This document shows, piece after piece, positions 55,248 through 63,699 of a DNA stretch of 64,000 nt. How positions within the stretch are numbered: position 1 is the first letter of the stretch; each line of letters starts with the position of its first letter. Location: positions 1-64,000 of the forward strand of contig CAUJGS010000044.1 of assembly GCA_963170185.1 (NCBI GenBank), given 5' to 3'. Position numbers and translations under genes: made by a program. This stretch comes from Bdellovibrionota bacterium. Lineage in GTDB: Bacteria; Bdellovibrionota; Bdellovibrionia; Bdellovibrionales; JAMPXM01. The notes beneath the pieces are model-generated. The model ran no database searches. It was not told where the DNA came from and worked only from the letters and a program-made list of their open reading frames with translations.

Positions 55248-55487
55248 ATCTGCACTCCGTTCTAGTCGATGTTTGCGATTTTAAGCTCACATAAACCTTG
55301 ATTGAAAACGAGCCTCTTGAGACAATATGGCTCATATTCATTTAGGAATCAATGAAAGTATAGATTTTCTAATAAATGTAGTATTATTAGATATTTAGTG
55401 TATGATTTTTATCAATGTTCAAGACATCTTGAAAGACGGTTCGGTGGTCAATATGTCTAGTTTAAGACTGTGTGAAGAGAGGGAGCG
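55248..55487. promoter_or_regulatory. AT-rich divergent control region with two palindromes
   Basis: These 240 bases are visibly much richer in A and T than the rest of the window. They contain AATATG-GCT-CATATT (55324-55338) and TCTAATAA-N8-TTATTAGA (55368-55391). A weak promoter toward the fusion gene is TTGAAA-N17-TATGTC (55429-55457). The palindromes are candidate operators for the neighbouring GbsR-like protein. Confidence 0.6.
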
Positions 55488-56951
55488 ATGAAGATCCTAA
55501 TCACGGGAGCGACAGGGTTGATTGGCAAGGAACTTGGGCGCGAACTGGTTGGGCGCGGGCACCGCGTTTTGGCTTTGGTGCGTGATCCAAAAGGTGTGGC
55601 AAGCCACCTTCCATTTCCGGCGGAGAGTTTCTCATGGCGAGAAGCTCTGTCCGAGACGCCTTCGAAGGCATTTCTTGAGGCGCTGGCAGGAGTCGACGCG
55701 ATTGTGCATTTGGCGGGCGAACCGATTGCCGATGGACGCTGGACAACGGCGCGTAAGCGGGCGCTGCGCGAGTCGCGTGTGGATCTCACGCAAGCGCTCG
55801 TCGGTGTTGCCAGGGCTCACATGCCGAAGCTGAAGGTCTTTGTGCAGGGATCTGCTCTCGGCATTTACGGAGAACGCGGCGATGAGGAGTTGGATGCCGG
55901 TTCGGAAGTAGGAAGTGGATTTCTTCCGAATCTAGTTCGCGATTGGGAAGAGCCTTCTCTGGAACTCGCCCGAAACTCGCCACGAGACGCTGAATCAGTC
56001 GGCGAACCAAACAATGAGCCAAGCAACGAACCAGGCGCTGTGCGAGTGGTCGCTTTGCGTACGGGCATTGTCTTGGCTAGGCAGGGCGGAGCGCTTGCGA
56101 AGATGTTGCCGGTGTTTCGACGTGGCTTGGGGGCTCGGCTTGGTCTGAGTGGGCGGCAATGGATGTCTTGGATTCACCTTGCAGATATCGTGGGCCTAAT
56201 ATGTTGGGCGCTTGAAACGCCGTCGGTAAAAGGGGTGATCGAGGGGGCTTCGCCAAACCCGGTTCGAAATGCGGAGTTCACCAAGGTGCTCTGCAAAACT
56301 CTTGGTGTGATGCAGGCGCCTCCGGTGCCGGCGTTGGCGCTGCGTGCGCTGTTTGGCGAGATGGCCGATGTCTTGTTGGAGTCGACGAAGCTCTTGCCTC
56401 GTCGAGCGCAGGAGCTTGGATACAGGTTTCGTTTCCCGAGTTTCGATCTGGCCATGCAGGATCTCGTTTCGCCCCTTCGAGGACGCATCTATGAAAAACT
56501 TGAAGAACAGTGGGTTCCTGTTCCTGTTGAAAAAATCTGGCCATACTTTTGTGACGAAAAAAACCTGGAGTCTCTGACGCCTCCGATGCTGCGTTTTGAA
56601 GTGCTGGGTAAGTCGACTCCAGAAATTCAGACCGGCACACTGATCGATTATCGGCTCAGTTTGAACGGATTGCCGTTTGGTTGGCGCACAAGGATTGAAG
56701 ACTGGGTTCCGAATAGAAAGTTCGTGGACTCGCAGATCAAAGGTCCTTATTCGCTCTGGCATCACACACATGAGTTTCTTCCGCTTGCGGGCGGAACCTT
56801 GATGCGGGATCGCGTTTTCTATCGTTTGCCAATGGGAATTCTCGGAGACTTGGCCGCAAGTTGGAAAGTCGTGCGCGATGTCGACGCGATTTTTCAGTTT
56901 CGAAGAAAAGTCATCCATGAGAAGTTTGGCGCTCCGGCCGAAAAGACATAG
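55488..56951 (+). CDS. TIGR01777-type epimerase fused to an SRPBCC domain
   Basis: This is a 487-residue two-domain protein. Residues 1-310 are a short-chain dehydrogenase of the TIGR01777 (YfcH-like) group: ILITGATGLIGKELGRELVG, HLAGEPIADGRWTTARKRAL, GSALGIYGERGDEELD and MSWIHLADIVGLICWALETP. Residues about 335-487 are an SRPBCC (START-like) ligand-binding domain starting QWVPVPVEKIWPYFCDEKNL. An insertion rich in N, E and P (about residues 165-185) looks disordered. Natural substrates of this family are unknown. GAGGGAG precedes the ATG. Proximity to the photolyase and GbsR genes suggests shared control. Confidence 0.87.
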   Translation: MKILITGATGLIGKELGRELVGRGHRVLALVRDPKGVASHLPFPAESFSWREALSETPSKAFLEALAGVDAIVHLAGEPIADGRWTTARKRALRESRVDLTQALVGVARAHMPKLKVFVQGSALGIYGERGDEELDAGSEVGSGFLPNLVRDWEEPSLELARNSPRDAESVGEPNNEPSNEPGAVRVVALRTGIVLARQGGALAKMLPVFRRGLGARLGLSGRQWMSWIHLADIVGLICWALETPSVKGVIEGASPNPVRNAEFTKVLCKTLGVMQAPPVPALALRALFGEMADVLLESTKLLPRRAQELGYRFRFPSFDLAMQDLVSPLRGRIYEKLEEQWVPVPVEKIWPYFCDEKNLESLTPPMLRFEVLGKSTPEIQTGTLIDYRLSLNGLPFGWRTRIEDWVPNRKFVDSQIKGPYSLWHHTHEFLPLAGGTLMRDRVFYRLPMGILGDLAASWKVVRDVDAIFQFRRKVIHEKFGAPAEKT

Positions 56952-56977
56952 GCCGGTTTTCTACACGGGAGATTCAC

Positions 56978-58267
56978 ATGAGCGCGAAACCGGAATTTTA
57001 CTCTCGTATTCGGGTTGCGACTTTGGCGATCGGGACCGAGCTGACGGATGGTCAGGTTTTGGATCGAAACTCGAAATGGCTTTCAGAGGTCGTGCTTGAG
57101 ACGCTTCGGTTTGAATGCGAGATCGTTGAGCATCGGTGCGTGCCCGACAACCGTGCCAAGATTCAAGAGAGTCTAAGCGAGCTTTGTGCGCAGGGCGAGT
57201 TGGTTTTGGTCACGGGCGGCCTGGGGCCGACCAGCGATGACTTCACTCGCGAAGAGATCGCGACATTTTCTGCGGCTCAGCTGCAGTGGTCGGACGAGGC
57301 CTGGGACTGGGTACAAGAGCGACTTAAGCAACGTGGAGCGCCGGTTTCAGAAAATCAAAAGCAGCAGTGTTATTTTCCCTCGGGCTCGATTTTGCTTAAA
57401 AACTCGCAAGGGACGGCTTACGGGTTCTGGCTTTCCCAGGAGCGAACGAAAGGCCCTAGGGATGGCGCGGTTGAAACCGTTGTGGTCTCCATGCCTGGCC
57501 CGCCGACCGAGATTCGCGCGATTTGGAAAGAAGGATTGCGTGAGCGTCTTCTGAATTGGACGGCCTCATGGCGAGAAAAGGTGACGGGGCAAGGGGGTGC
57601 GCCGCAAGCACGCAGTCTTCACATCGTGCGTACGATGGGAATTGGCGAAGGCGCGCTAGCTAGTGGTGTCGAGGAAATCGTGACGGAGGTACAAGCGCGG
57701 TTTCGCGAGTCGGGGCCGCTTATGATGGGGTACCGCGCCCACGTGCCGTATGTCGAAGTGAAGATCTGGTCAGAGCCGCATCAGGCGGAAGCTTTGGCCG
57801 CGCTTTTGGCGGAGATTCGAAAGCGGTATCGCTCTCTGATCGTCAACGAAGGAGATGCCGATGTCGCGGATGGTTTCATTAATCGCATCGTGCGAAACGA
57901 GATGCGAAAAGTGAGAACTTTGGTCTGTGATGAGGTCACGGATGGGGAGTTTTTCCGACGCATCCAAGAGCGCGCTCGCGAGCGTTCGGAAACGGGAGAA
58001 GAGAATCGAACCCTTCTTGAGGCTCTTCGGCAGGACATGGCGTATTTTCAAGGGCAAGGCCAGTGGCTTAAGGAGATTCAAGGGGGCGTGCAGTCCTCGA
58101 GCGTCGAGACATTTTTCTTGGAGCAGGGGAGCAATTCCCGTGAGCTTGTGTTAAGGGTCGGCTCGGAAGCGCGGGTTTTGGAGTTGCCGACTTTGGCGTC
58201 GACTTTGATGTCCGAGCGCGGTCGAAAGTGGACCACGGAAATCGCGCTTCGAGAGTGGTCGAAGTAA
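56978..58267 (+). CDS. cinA: CinA-family protein with divergent C-terminal domain
   Basis: This is a 429-residue protein. The N-terminal molybdopterin-binding-like (COG1058) domain is clear: ATLAIGTELTDGQVLDRNSK, LVLVTGGLGPTSDDFTREEI and VVSMPGPPTEIRAIWKEGL, a domain with ADP-ribose pyrophosphatase activity in some relatives. The C-terminal part (after about residue 310) is in the place of the NMN-amidase domain, but the usual AESCTGG is replaced by LVCDEVTDGEFF, so amidase activity is unlikely. GGAG precedes the ATG. It follows the SRPBCC fusion by 26 bases. Confidence 0.82.
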   Translation: MSAKPEFYSRIRVATLAIGTELTDGQVLDRNSKWLSEVVLETLRFECEIVEHRCVPDNRAKIQESLSELCAQGELVLVTGGLGPTSDDFTREEIATFSAAQLQWSDEAWDWVQERLKQRGAPVSENQKQQCYFPSGSILLKNSQGTAYGFWLSQERTKGPRDGAVETVVVSMPGPPTEIRAIWKEGLRERLLNWTASWREKVTGQGGAPQARSLHIVRTMGIGEGALASGVEEIVTEVQARFRESGPLMMGYRAHVPYVEVKIWSEPHQAEALAALLAEIRKRYRSLIVNEGDADVADGFINRIVRNEMRKVRTLVCDEVTDGEFFRRIQERARERSETGEENRTLLEALRQDMAYFQGQGQWLKEIQGGVQSSSVETFFLEQGSNSRELVLRVGSEARVLELPTLASTLMSERGRKWTTEIALREWSK

Positions 58268-58288
58268 AAGCCTTAGGACGTTTAAGAC

Positions 58289-59005
58289 ATGAAGCCTCGT
58301 TTTTTTCATAACGATCCGATCGACATGGCGCCTTACGGCGGAACTGGTTCCCAGTACTCGGTCGAAGCTGTGCTCACGCATTTGGCGCCTAGGCTGACTC
58401 CAGAGCGATGGGCGAAGATTCAGAAGGTCGTAGCTGGTCGCACCTGCGATGTTACTGGCGTTCTTGAGAACATTTATGACCGTGGAAACACGTCAGCTGT
58501 GATGCGTTCGGCCGAGGCGATGGGCTTTCAAAATATCCATATCATCGAGCCCGGCGAGAAGTTCAAGGAAGCCAATCGGGTCACGGCTGGTGCCGACAAG
58601 TGGCTTGATGTCGCGAAGTTTCGAGAAACTCCCAGCGCCATCCAGGCGCTTCGCGAGCGTGGTTACAGGATTCTTGCGACACATCTCGATGCGAAGGCAA
58701 AACCCTTGGAAGAGGAAGATCTCACGCGTCCCATTGCAATCGTATTTGGAAACGAAAAGGATGGAATCTCGCCTGAGATGCAGGCTATGGCCGATCAGAC
58801 GGTGATCTTGCCGATGCGGGGATTTGTGCAGAGCTATAATATCTCGGTCGCAGCCGCGATTGCGTTTCAGACGATTTCCTCGGCGCGCTCGCGCGCGGGG
58901 CTTGGGGGAAGTTTGTCGGCTGATGAGCAAAGGCTATTGCAAGCGCACTATGTGTTGCGGACTTTGGATAACCCGTTTGAAATCCTTCGTCGGCTAGCTC
59001 CATAG
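58289..59005 (+). CDS. trmH: tRNA (guanosine-18-2'-O)-methyltransferase TrmH
   Basis: This is a 238-residue SpoU-family methyltransferase with the trefoil-knot SAM fold. Motif 1 is ENIYDRGNTSAVMRSAEAMG, motif 2 is IAIVFGNEKDGISPEM and motif 3 is MRGFVQSYNISVAAAIAF. It fits TrmH, which methylates the ribose of G18 in tRNA. It has about 40 residues before motif 1. It follows cinA by 21 bases and converges with the lipoprotein gene. Confidence 0.88.
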   Translation: MKPRFFHNDPIDMAPYGGTGSQYSVEAVLTHLAPRLTPERWAKIQKVVAGRTCDVTGVLENIYDRGNTSAVMRSAEAMGFQNIHIIEPGEKFKEANRVTAGADKWLDVAKFRETPSAIQALRERGYRILATHLDAKAKPLEEEDLTRPIAIVFGNEKDGISPEMQAMADQTVILPMRGFVQSYNISVAAAIAFQTISSARSRAGLGGSLSADEQRLLQAHYVLRTLDNPFEILRRLAP

Positions 59006-59029
59006 TGCCCGGGCGGGCGAAGCAAGAGC

Positions 59030-59695
59030 TCAGATGGATTCGAGTTCCCGAATGGCGAGATCATTGCGGGCGCGCATATCGCGCAAGTCTTGTAACTCCC
59101 GTTGGAGCTGTCGTTGGCCATCGTTGCCGGCCTGGCGTTTGAGCGCATCGGAAAGAATGCTCGAGGGGCCAGAAGGCAGGCCTGCTGAGGGGCCGGACTC
59201 TGACGACGGTGCCGAGGACGATGTGGCCGCGATTCTGGCAATGCGCTCGTCGATCTGCGCCTCGATCGCGATATTTTTGCGCTCGAGCTCGGCGATTTGT
59301 GCGCCGATCTTAAAGCGTTTTAAGAAGGCGGCCTCCATGTGGGCGGGGCAGACGCCGGTGTACTCCACGCCTGATCGTCCGGCGTCGAAGCCACGCTCAG
59401 GTGTGCAGTATTCGATGAGCCCTTTTTGCCAGCCGGCTTGGTAAAGCTCTTGGTCAAAGTCTCGCCCTTGCGAAAGGCAGCGTCCCACGTAGGTGCTGCT
59501 GTCTTGTGTAGCGCCGCTTAGACCGTCGACGCGTCCAACCTCAAACCAGTCGGCGTGGCCGCATGGGTCCCCTGAAACGGCTGGGTTTCTGACTTTTCCT
59601 AGGCCGCGTCCGACAGTCTCGCAGCCAGTCGTGCCGAAGCACAGGCCGAGAAGGCCGAGGATGACGAGAACTCGGAGGGCGGGGCGTTTTGACAT
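59030..59695 (-). CDS. DUF2799-type lipoprotein
   Basis: This is a 221-residue lipoprotein with signal peptide and lipobox (VLVILGLLGLCFGTTGC). The middle matches the DUF2799 pattern: CGHADWFEVGRVDGLSGA, YQAGWQKGLIEYCTPERGFD, AGRSGVEYTGVCP. The C-terminal 100 residues are helical and probably coiled-coil (AELERKNIAIEAQIDERIAR). A longer frame of 64 codons is rejected for lack of signal features. Function unknown. It is divergent from the sugar operon. Confidence 0.8.
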   Translation of the reverse strand: MSKRPALRVLVILGLLGLCFGTTGCETVGRGLGKVRNPAVSGDPCGHADWFEVGRVDGLSGATQDSSTYVGRCLSQGRDFDQELYQAGWQKGLIEYCTPERGFDAGRSGVEYTGVCPAHMEAAFLKRFKIGAQIAELERKNIAIEAQIDERIARIAATSSSAPSSESGPSAGLPSGPSSILSDALKRQAGNDGQRQLQRELQDLRDMRARNDLAIRELESI

Positions 59696-59866
59696 GCTCT
59701 GAACTTGACCGATTTCTAGGGGGATCGTCCACCTAGAATCTCGAGAATGATGAGAGAGTGGGGCATTCATGGAAAGGCGACAGGATGCAGGGAGAAGCGC
59801 TGCGTAAGTCCCTTCGTAGAGAGGGAAAAGTTTGCGAAGTTTTCGCGGAAAAGGCACTTTGCAGCC

Positions 59867-60913
59867 ATGCATATTGGGCTCCTTCACGAATCGGACTTAC
59901 CCCCGCGAACTTACGGCGGAATTGAGAGAATTGTTGTGGCTCTTTCGAGGGCCTATATCCGCCGCGGTCACACGGTCACGGTGATCTGCCGAAACGGCGA
60001 TGCCGAGAAAATTGCCGAGCACCCAGAAGACGCGCGCGAGGGTCGATTGAAAGTCCACAAACTTCCTTCCGACTATCACAATCGGCCGCCGAAAGATTGG
60101 CTCCCGAAATTGGACTTCCTGCACTCGCATCAGCCATTGGTGTTTAACGGAACCGATGAGTTTCGTCCGCCGATGCCGTTTCTGGTGACCATTCACGGAA
60201 ACGGAAGTGTCCAAGAAAACTACTACAAGAACACGGCATTCCTAAGCGAGTCACACGCGGCCAATCATTCGGCGAAGTACTTTGTTTATAACGGCGTCGA
60301 TCCGACTCGTTACACGTTTCAGCCTAAGAAAGACGATTACTTCGTATTTTTGGCCCGCACCACGTGGCGTGTGAAGAACGTGAAGACGGCCATCGCTTGG
60401 GCGCAAGACCTTGGTGTTCGGCTTGAGATCATGGGCGGTAGTGGAGTTTCGCGCGGCCAGATTCACTATAACGGTTTGGTTGATGAACCAGAGAAGGTGA
60501 AACTTCTCGCGGGTGCACGCGCCTTGATTTATCCGACGAACTGGAACGAACCTTGCGCCGGTGCTCCGCTAGAAGCACTCGCATGCGGCACGCCTGTGAT
60601 CGCTACACCCAATGGCTGCATGCCAGAACTCGTTCGCCCGGGTACGGGCATAGTTTGTCGCAACTACGAAGAGCTTCTCAAGAGTGCCGAGCAGGTGAAA
60701 GCTGTGAAGCCTGCGGATTGTCGCCGGTCCGTTGAAACATTTTTTAGCGACGAGCGCATGACAGATGACTACTTAAAGCTTTTTGAAAAGGTGATCGCGA
60801 TGGGCGATCTCGATCACGAGCCACGTTGGTCGTCTGAGCCACAAAAAGTCGAGCTCATATACAAGCCGACATTGTTCAATCGCTTGCGCCTGGCCGCGAC
60901 AGGCAAGATCTAA
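59867..60913 (+). CDS. GT4-family glycosyltransferase
   Basis: This is a 348-residue GT-B enzyme of the GT4 family. The N-terminus HIGLLHESDLPPRTYGGIER, the DYFVFLARTTWRVKNVKTAI start of the donor domain, YPTNWNEPCAGAPLEALACG (the E-X7-E site) and TPVIATPNGCMPELV are typical. A longer frame was rejected because MHIGLLHE matches the fold start. It leads a rightward operon with an epimerase and heptose genes (11 bases to the next start), so it may transfer the sugar made there. Confidence 0.87.
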   Translation: MHIGLLHESDLPPRTYGGIERIVVALSRAYIRRGHTVTVICRNGDAEKIAEHPEDAREGRLKVHKLPSDYHNRPPKDWLPKLDFLHSHQPLVFNGTDEFRPPMPFLVTIHGNGSVQENYYKNTAFLSESHAANHSAKYFVYNGVDPTRYTFQPKKDDYFVFLARTTWRVKNVKTAIAWAQDLGVRLEIMGGSGVSRGQIHYNGLVDEPEKVKLLAGARALIYPTNWNEPCAGAPLEALACGTPVIATPNGCMPELVRPGTGIVCRNYEELLKSAEQVKAVKPADCRRSVETFFSDERMTDDYLKLFEKVIAMGDLDHEPRWSSEPQKVELIYKPTLFNRLRLAATGKI

Positions 60914-60924
60914 GAGGTGGTGTG

Positions 60925-61920
60925 ATGAAAGTTTTTATCACAGGTGGAGCGGGGTTTATCGGAAGCCAGATGGCGGAAGTCTTCTTGCGAGAAGGGCATG
61001 AAGTCGTTTGCTATGACAATTTGATTTTAGGGAAGCGAGAGTTCTTAAAAGGCTGCGAGCAAAACGCGAAGTTTCGCTTTGTTGAAGCCGATCTCTTAGA
61101 TCTTGACCGCGTGGTAGCGGAAATTGCGGGAACGGACTTGGTGGTTCATCTTGCGGCCAATAGCGATATCTCGCAAGGGGCAGAAAAATCAGATGTCGAT
61201 TTAAAAAATGGAACGATTGCGACCTTTAACACGCTTGAGGCCATGCGCCGGGCAAAGGTTCGAAATCTTTTGTTCGCCTCGACTTCCGCCATTTACGGCG
61301 AAGCTTCGAAAAAACCCACGCCAGAAGACTACGGGCCGCTGTTTCCAATTTCGTTTTACGGCGCAAGCAAGCTTGCTTGCGAGGGCCTGGTCTCGGCGTT
61401 CGTTCATAACTGTGGCTTTCGCGCGGTGGTGTTTCGGTTTGCCAATATCGTGGGCCCGCGTTCAACTCATGGGGCGATTCACGATTTCATCGGTCGCTTG
61501 GTGAAAGACTCTTCGGTTTTGAAAGTTCTTGGAAACGGCACTCAGCAAAAGTCATACTTGCACGTTACGGATTGTATCGACGGCATGCGCTTCGCTTGGG
61601 ACAAGTGCAGCGCCAAGCACGGCGAGAGCGAGTTTTTTGAATGCTTCAATCTCGCAAGCCACGGTGTATCCAATGTGAAGTACCTGGCGCAAACCACGGT
61701 CGAGGAATTTGCGAAAGCTCGCGAAATGAAATCTGTGCCAAAGGTGGAGTTCGGCGAAGGCAATCGCGGCTGGGTCGGTGATGTCCCATTCACGTGGCTT
61801 GATGGTTCACGACTGGAAGCGCTTGGTTGGAAGGCGCGGCTTGAAAGCGATCAAGCGGTGCGTGAAGCTGTGAAGCAGATCATTCGCGACAAACTTGGTT
61901 CGAAGGAGAGTTTCCTTTGA
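60925..61920 (+). CDS. NAD-dependent sugar epimerase/dehydratase
   Basis: This is a 331-residue extended short-chain dehydrogenase acting on nucleotide sugars. The NAD motif is KVFITGGAGFIGSQMAEVFL, the catalytic triad is Ser in LLFASTSAIYGEAS and Y-X3-K in SFYGASKLACEG, and NIVGPRSTHGAIHDFIGRLV follows. It resembles GalE-like 4-epimerases; the substrate may be the heptose nucleotide made by its neighbours. The ATG with AAGAGG 7 bases upstream was chosen over the GTG one codon before. The stop overlaps the hddC-like start (TTGA). Confidence 0.87.
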   Translation: MKVFITGGAGFIGSQMAEVFLREGHEVVCYDNLILGKREFLKGCEQNAKFRFVEADLLDLDRVVAEIAGTDLVVHLAANSDISQGAEKSDVDLKNGTIATFNTLEAMRRAKVRNLLFASTSAIYGEASKKPTPEDYGPLFPISFYGASKLACEGLVSAFVHNCGFRAVVFRFANIVGPRSTHGAIHDFIGRLVKDSSVLKVLGNGTQQKSYLHVTDCIDGMRFAWDKCSAKHGESEFFECFNLASHGVSNVKYLAQTTVEEFAKAREMKSVPKVEFGEGNRGWVGDVPFTWLDGSRLEALGWKARLESDQAVREAVKQIIRDKLGSKESFL

Positions 61921-62684
61921 GAAAGCAGGTTCTGATTCTCGCAGGGGGCTTGGGCACACGGCTAAGACCCATCACAGAGAAATGTCCGAAGCCGATGGTT
62001 CCGGTTTTAAACGAACCTTTTTTGCATTGGCAGATTTTGGACTTAAAAGAGCAAGGCTACACCGACATCATTTTGCTGGTTGCGTACTTGGGCGAGCAGG
62101 TGAAGGCGCACTTTGGTGACGGAGAGAAATGGGGAGTTCGCATCGAGTACGTGTTTGAAAACACGCCGATGGGAACAGGCGGCGCGATTCGCCACGCGAT
62201 TGAAACTTTGAAAGATGATCTCGAAGACGAGTTCATGATTTTTAACGGCGATAGTTTTTTGCGTGCGCCGCTAGACGACTTAGCCGGCTTTTTCGACGAA
62301 GGCCGCTTTGAAGCGGTGGTCACGACGTATGACAACGCCGTGCCCACACCGGTCCCCAATAACTTGAAAGTGCGAAACCAAATGGTGGTGGAGTACGAAA
62401 AGGGCGCTGGGCGAGAAAAGGGTTTTGAGTGCGTGGATTCTGGGATCTACGTCGTAAAGAAGTCTGTTTTTTTGTCGGAATTGGCGAGTGGCCTAAAGGT
62501 TCCGTTTCAATTGGAAGACGTCTTAAGGCCGATGATGACGGCGCGCACGTACGGCGCGTTTGCCGTGGCCAATCGCTTTTATGATATCGGTACACCTGAG
62601 CGTCTAAAAGAGTTTGAAGAATTCGTTGCGGCCGAAACAGCGGCCGGCCGGCTTCACGGTCGCGAGCCAGAAGGGACGTTATGA
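61917..62684 (+). CDS. hddC: HddC-like heptose-1-phosphate nucleotidyltransferase
   Basis: This is a 255-residue nucleotidyltransferase that activates a sugar-1-phosphate. The NTP-binding loop LILAGGLGTRLRPIT and EKCPKPMVPVLNEPFLHWQI are at the N-terminus. ENTPMGTGGAIRHAIE and FNGDSFLRAPLDDL (metal Asp) follow, and VDSGIYVVKK is the sugar site. With the HddA-like kinase next door it is most simply D-glycero-alpha-D-manno-heptose-1-phosphate guanylyltransferase. The start is TTG, overlapping the previous stop, with AAGGAG upstream. Confidence 0.82.
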   Translation: MRKQVLILAGGLGTRLRPITEKCPKPMVPVLNEPFLHWQILDLKEQGYTDIILLVAYLGEQVKAHFGDGEKWGVRIEYVFENTPMGTGGAIRHAIETLKDDLEDEFMIFNGDSFLRAPLDDLAGFFDEGRFEAVVTTYDNAVPTPVPNNLKVRNQMVVEYEKGAGREKGFECVDSGIYVVKKSVFLSELASGLKVPFQLEDVLRPMMTARTYGAFAVANRFYDIGTPERLKEFEEFVAAETAAGRLHGREPEGTL

Positions 62685-63673
62685 TTATCGCTCGAACACC
62701 TTTTCGCGTGAGCTTTCTTGGCGGAGGAACCGACCTCCCCGATTTCTGGCAGGAAGAAGAAGGGGCAGTGCTTTCGACGGCGATCGACAAGTACATGCAC
62801 ATCACCGTGAACAATCGCTTTGATCGCACTTGGCGATTGGCTTATTCCAAAACGGAAATCTGCGAAGATATCAAACAAGTGGAACATAAGATCTTTCGCC
62901 GGGTTTTAGAAAAGTACGGCGTCGAAGCGCGCGAAAAAAATGGCGGCAATGGTCTTGAGATTCTTTCGATGGCCGATATTCCGTCGGGAACTGGGCTTGG
63001 AAGCTCTTCGAGCTTCACAGTGAGTGTGCTGCACGCGCTGAAGGCTCACCTTGGCCGTTATCAAAGTGCCGAACAATTGGCCGCGGAAGCGAGCCAGATT
63101 GAAATCGAAGACTTAAAAGAACCTATCGGAAAACAAGATCAATACGCGGCCGCTTTCGGTGGCCTTCGTTACATTCGGTTTTTGCCATCTGGCGAAGTCG
63201 CAGCCGAACCCGTCATCTGTTCGGAAGCGACGAAGCAGGATCTTGAAGCCCACATGCTGGTGCTCTACACAGGTGTCACGAGATCGGCGTCAGGAGTGTT
63301 AAGTGAGCAGAAGTCCAATACCGCACAAAAGCGTGAAACGCTTCGGACGATGCGCGATCTTGCGTTTCGTATGAAGGTCGGTCTTGAAAAAAATGAACCG
63401 ATAAAAAGGGCGGGCGAGCTTTTAGATGAGGGCTGGCAGCTTAAAAAGACTTTGGCGAGCGGAATTTCGGCAGGTCCCATAGATGAATGGTATGACCGGG
63501 CCAAGGCTGCTGGTGCCTATGGTGGCAAGATCCTCGGTGCTGGCGGGGGCGGGTTCCTCATGGTACTCTGTCCGCCAGATAAGCAAAAACGGGTCTGCGA
63601 AGAGCTCAAAGAGCTTCGGTCAGTGAAAATGCGATTTGATAGTTTCGGAAGCCGTATTGTTTTTGTCGGCTAA
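62681..63673 (+). CDS. hddA: HddA-like D-glycero-alpha-D-manno-heptose-7-phosphate kinase
   Basis: This is a 330-residue GHMP kinase. The N-terminus TPFRVSFLGGGTDLPDFW, the ATP motif PSGTGLGSSSSFTVS (residues 101-115), IGKQDQYAAAFGGLRYIRF and the C-terminal GGKILGAGGGGFLMVL are the family signatures. HddA phosphorylates heptose-7-phosphate at C1 to the bisphosphate. The ATG overlaps the hddC stop as ATGA. The co-occurrence with hddC and gmhA supports the heptose assignment over a fucose-kinase-like one. Confidence 0.87.
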   Translation: MIIARTPFRVSFLGGGTDLPDFWQEEEGAVLSTAIDKYMHITVNNRFDRTWRLAYSKTEICEDIKQVEHKIFRRVLEKYGVEAREKNGGNGLEILSMADIPSGTGLGSSSSFTVSVLHALKAHLGRYQSAEQLAAEASQIEIEDLKEPIGKQDQYAAAFGGLRYIRFLPSGEVAAEPVICSEATKQDLEAHMLVLYTGVTRSASGVLSEQKSNTAQKRETLRTMRDLAFRMKVGLEKNEPIKRAGELLDEGWQLKKTLASGISAGPIDEWYDRAKAAGAYGGKILGAGGGGFLMVLCPPDKQKRVCEELKELRSVKMRFDSFGSRIVFVG

Positions 63674-63699
63674 GGTTTTTGGGCCAAAGGAGAATGGAA

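Noticed and set aside
59696-59887. 64-codon extension of the DUF2799 lipoprotein
   Set aside because: It would bury the signal peptide and lipobox inside the protein.
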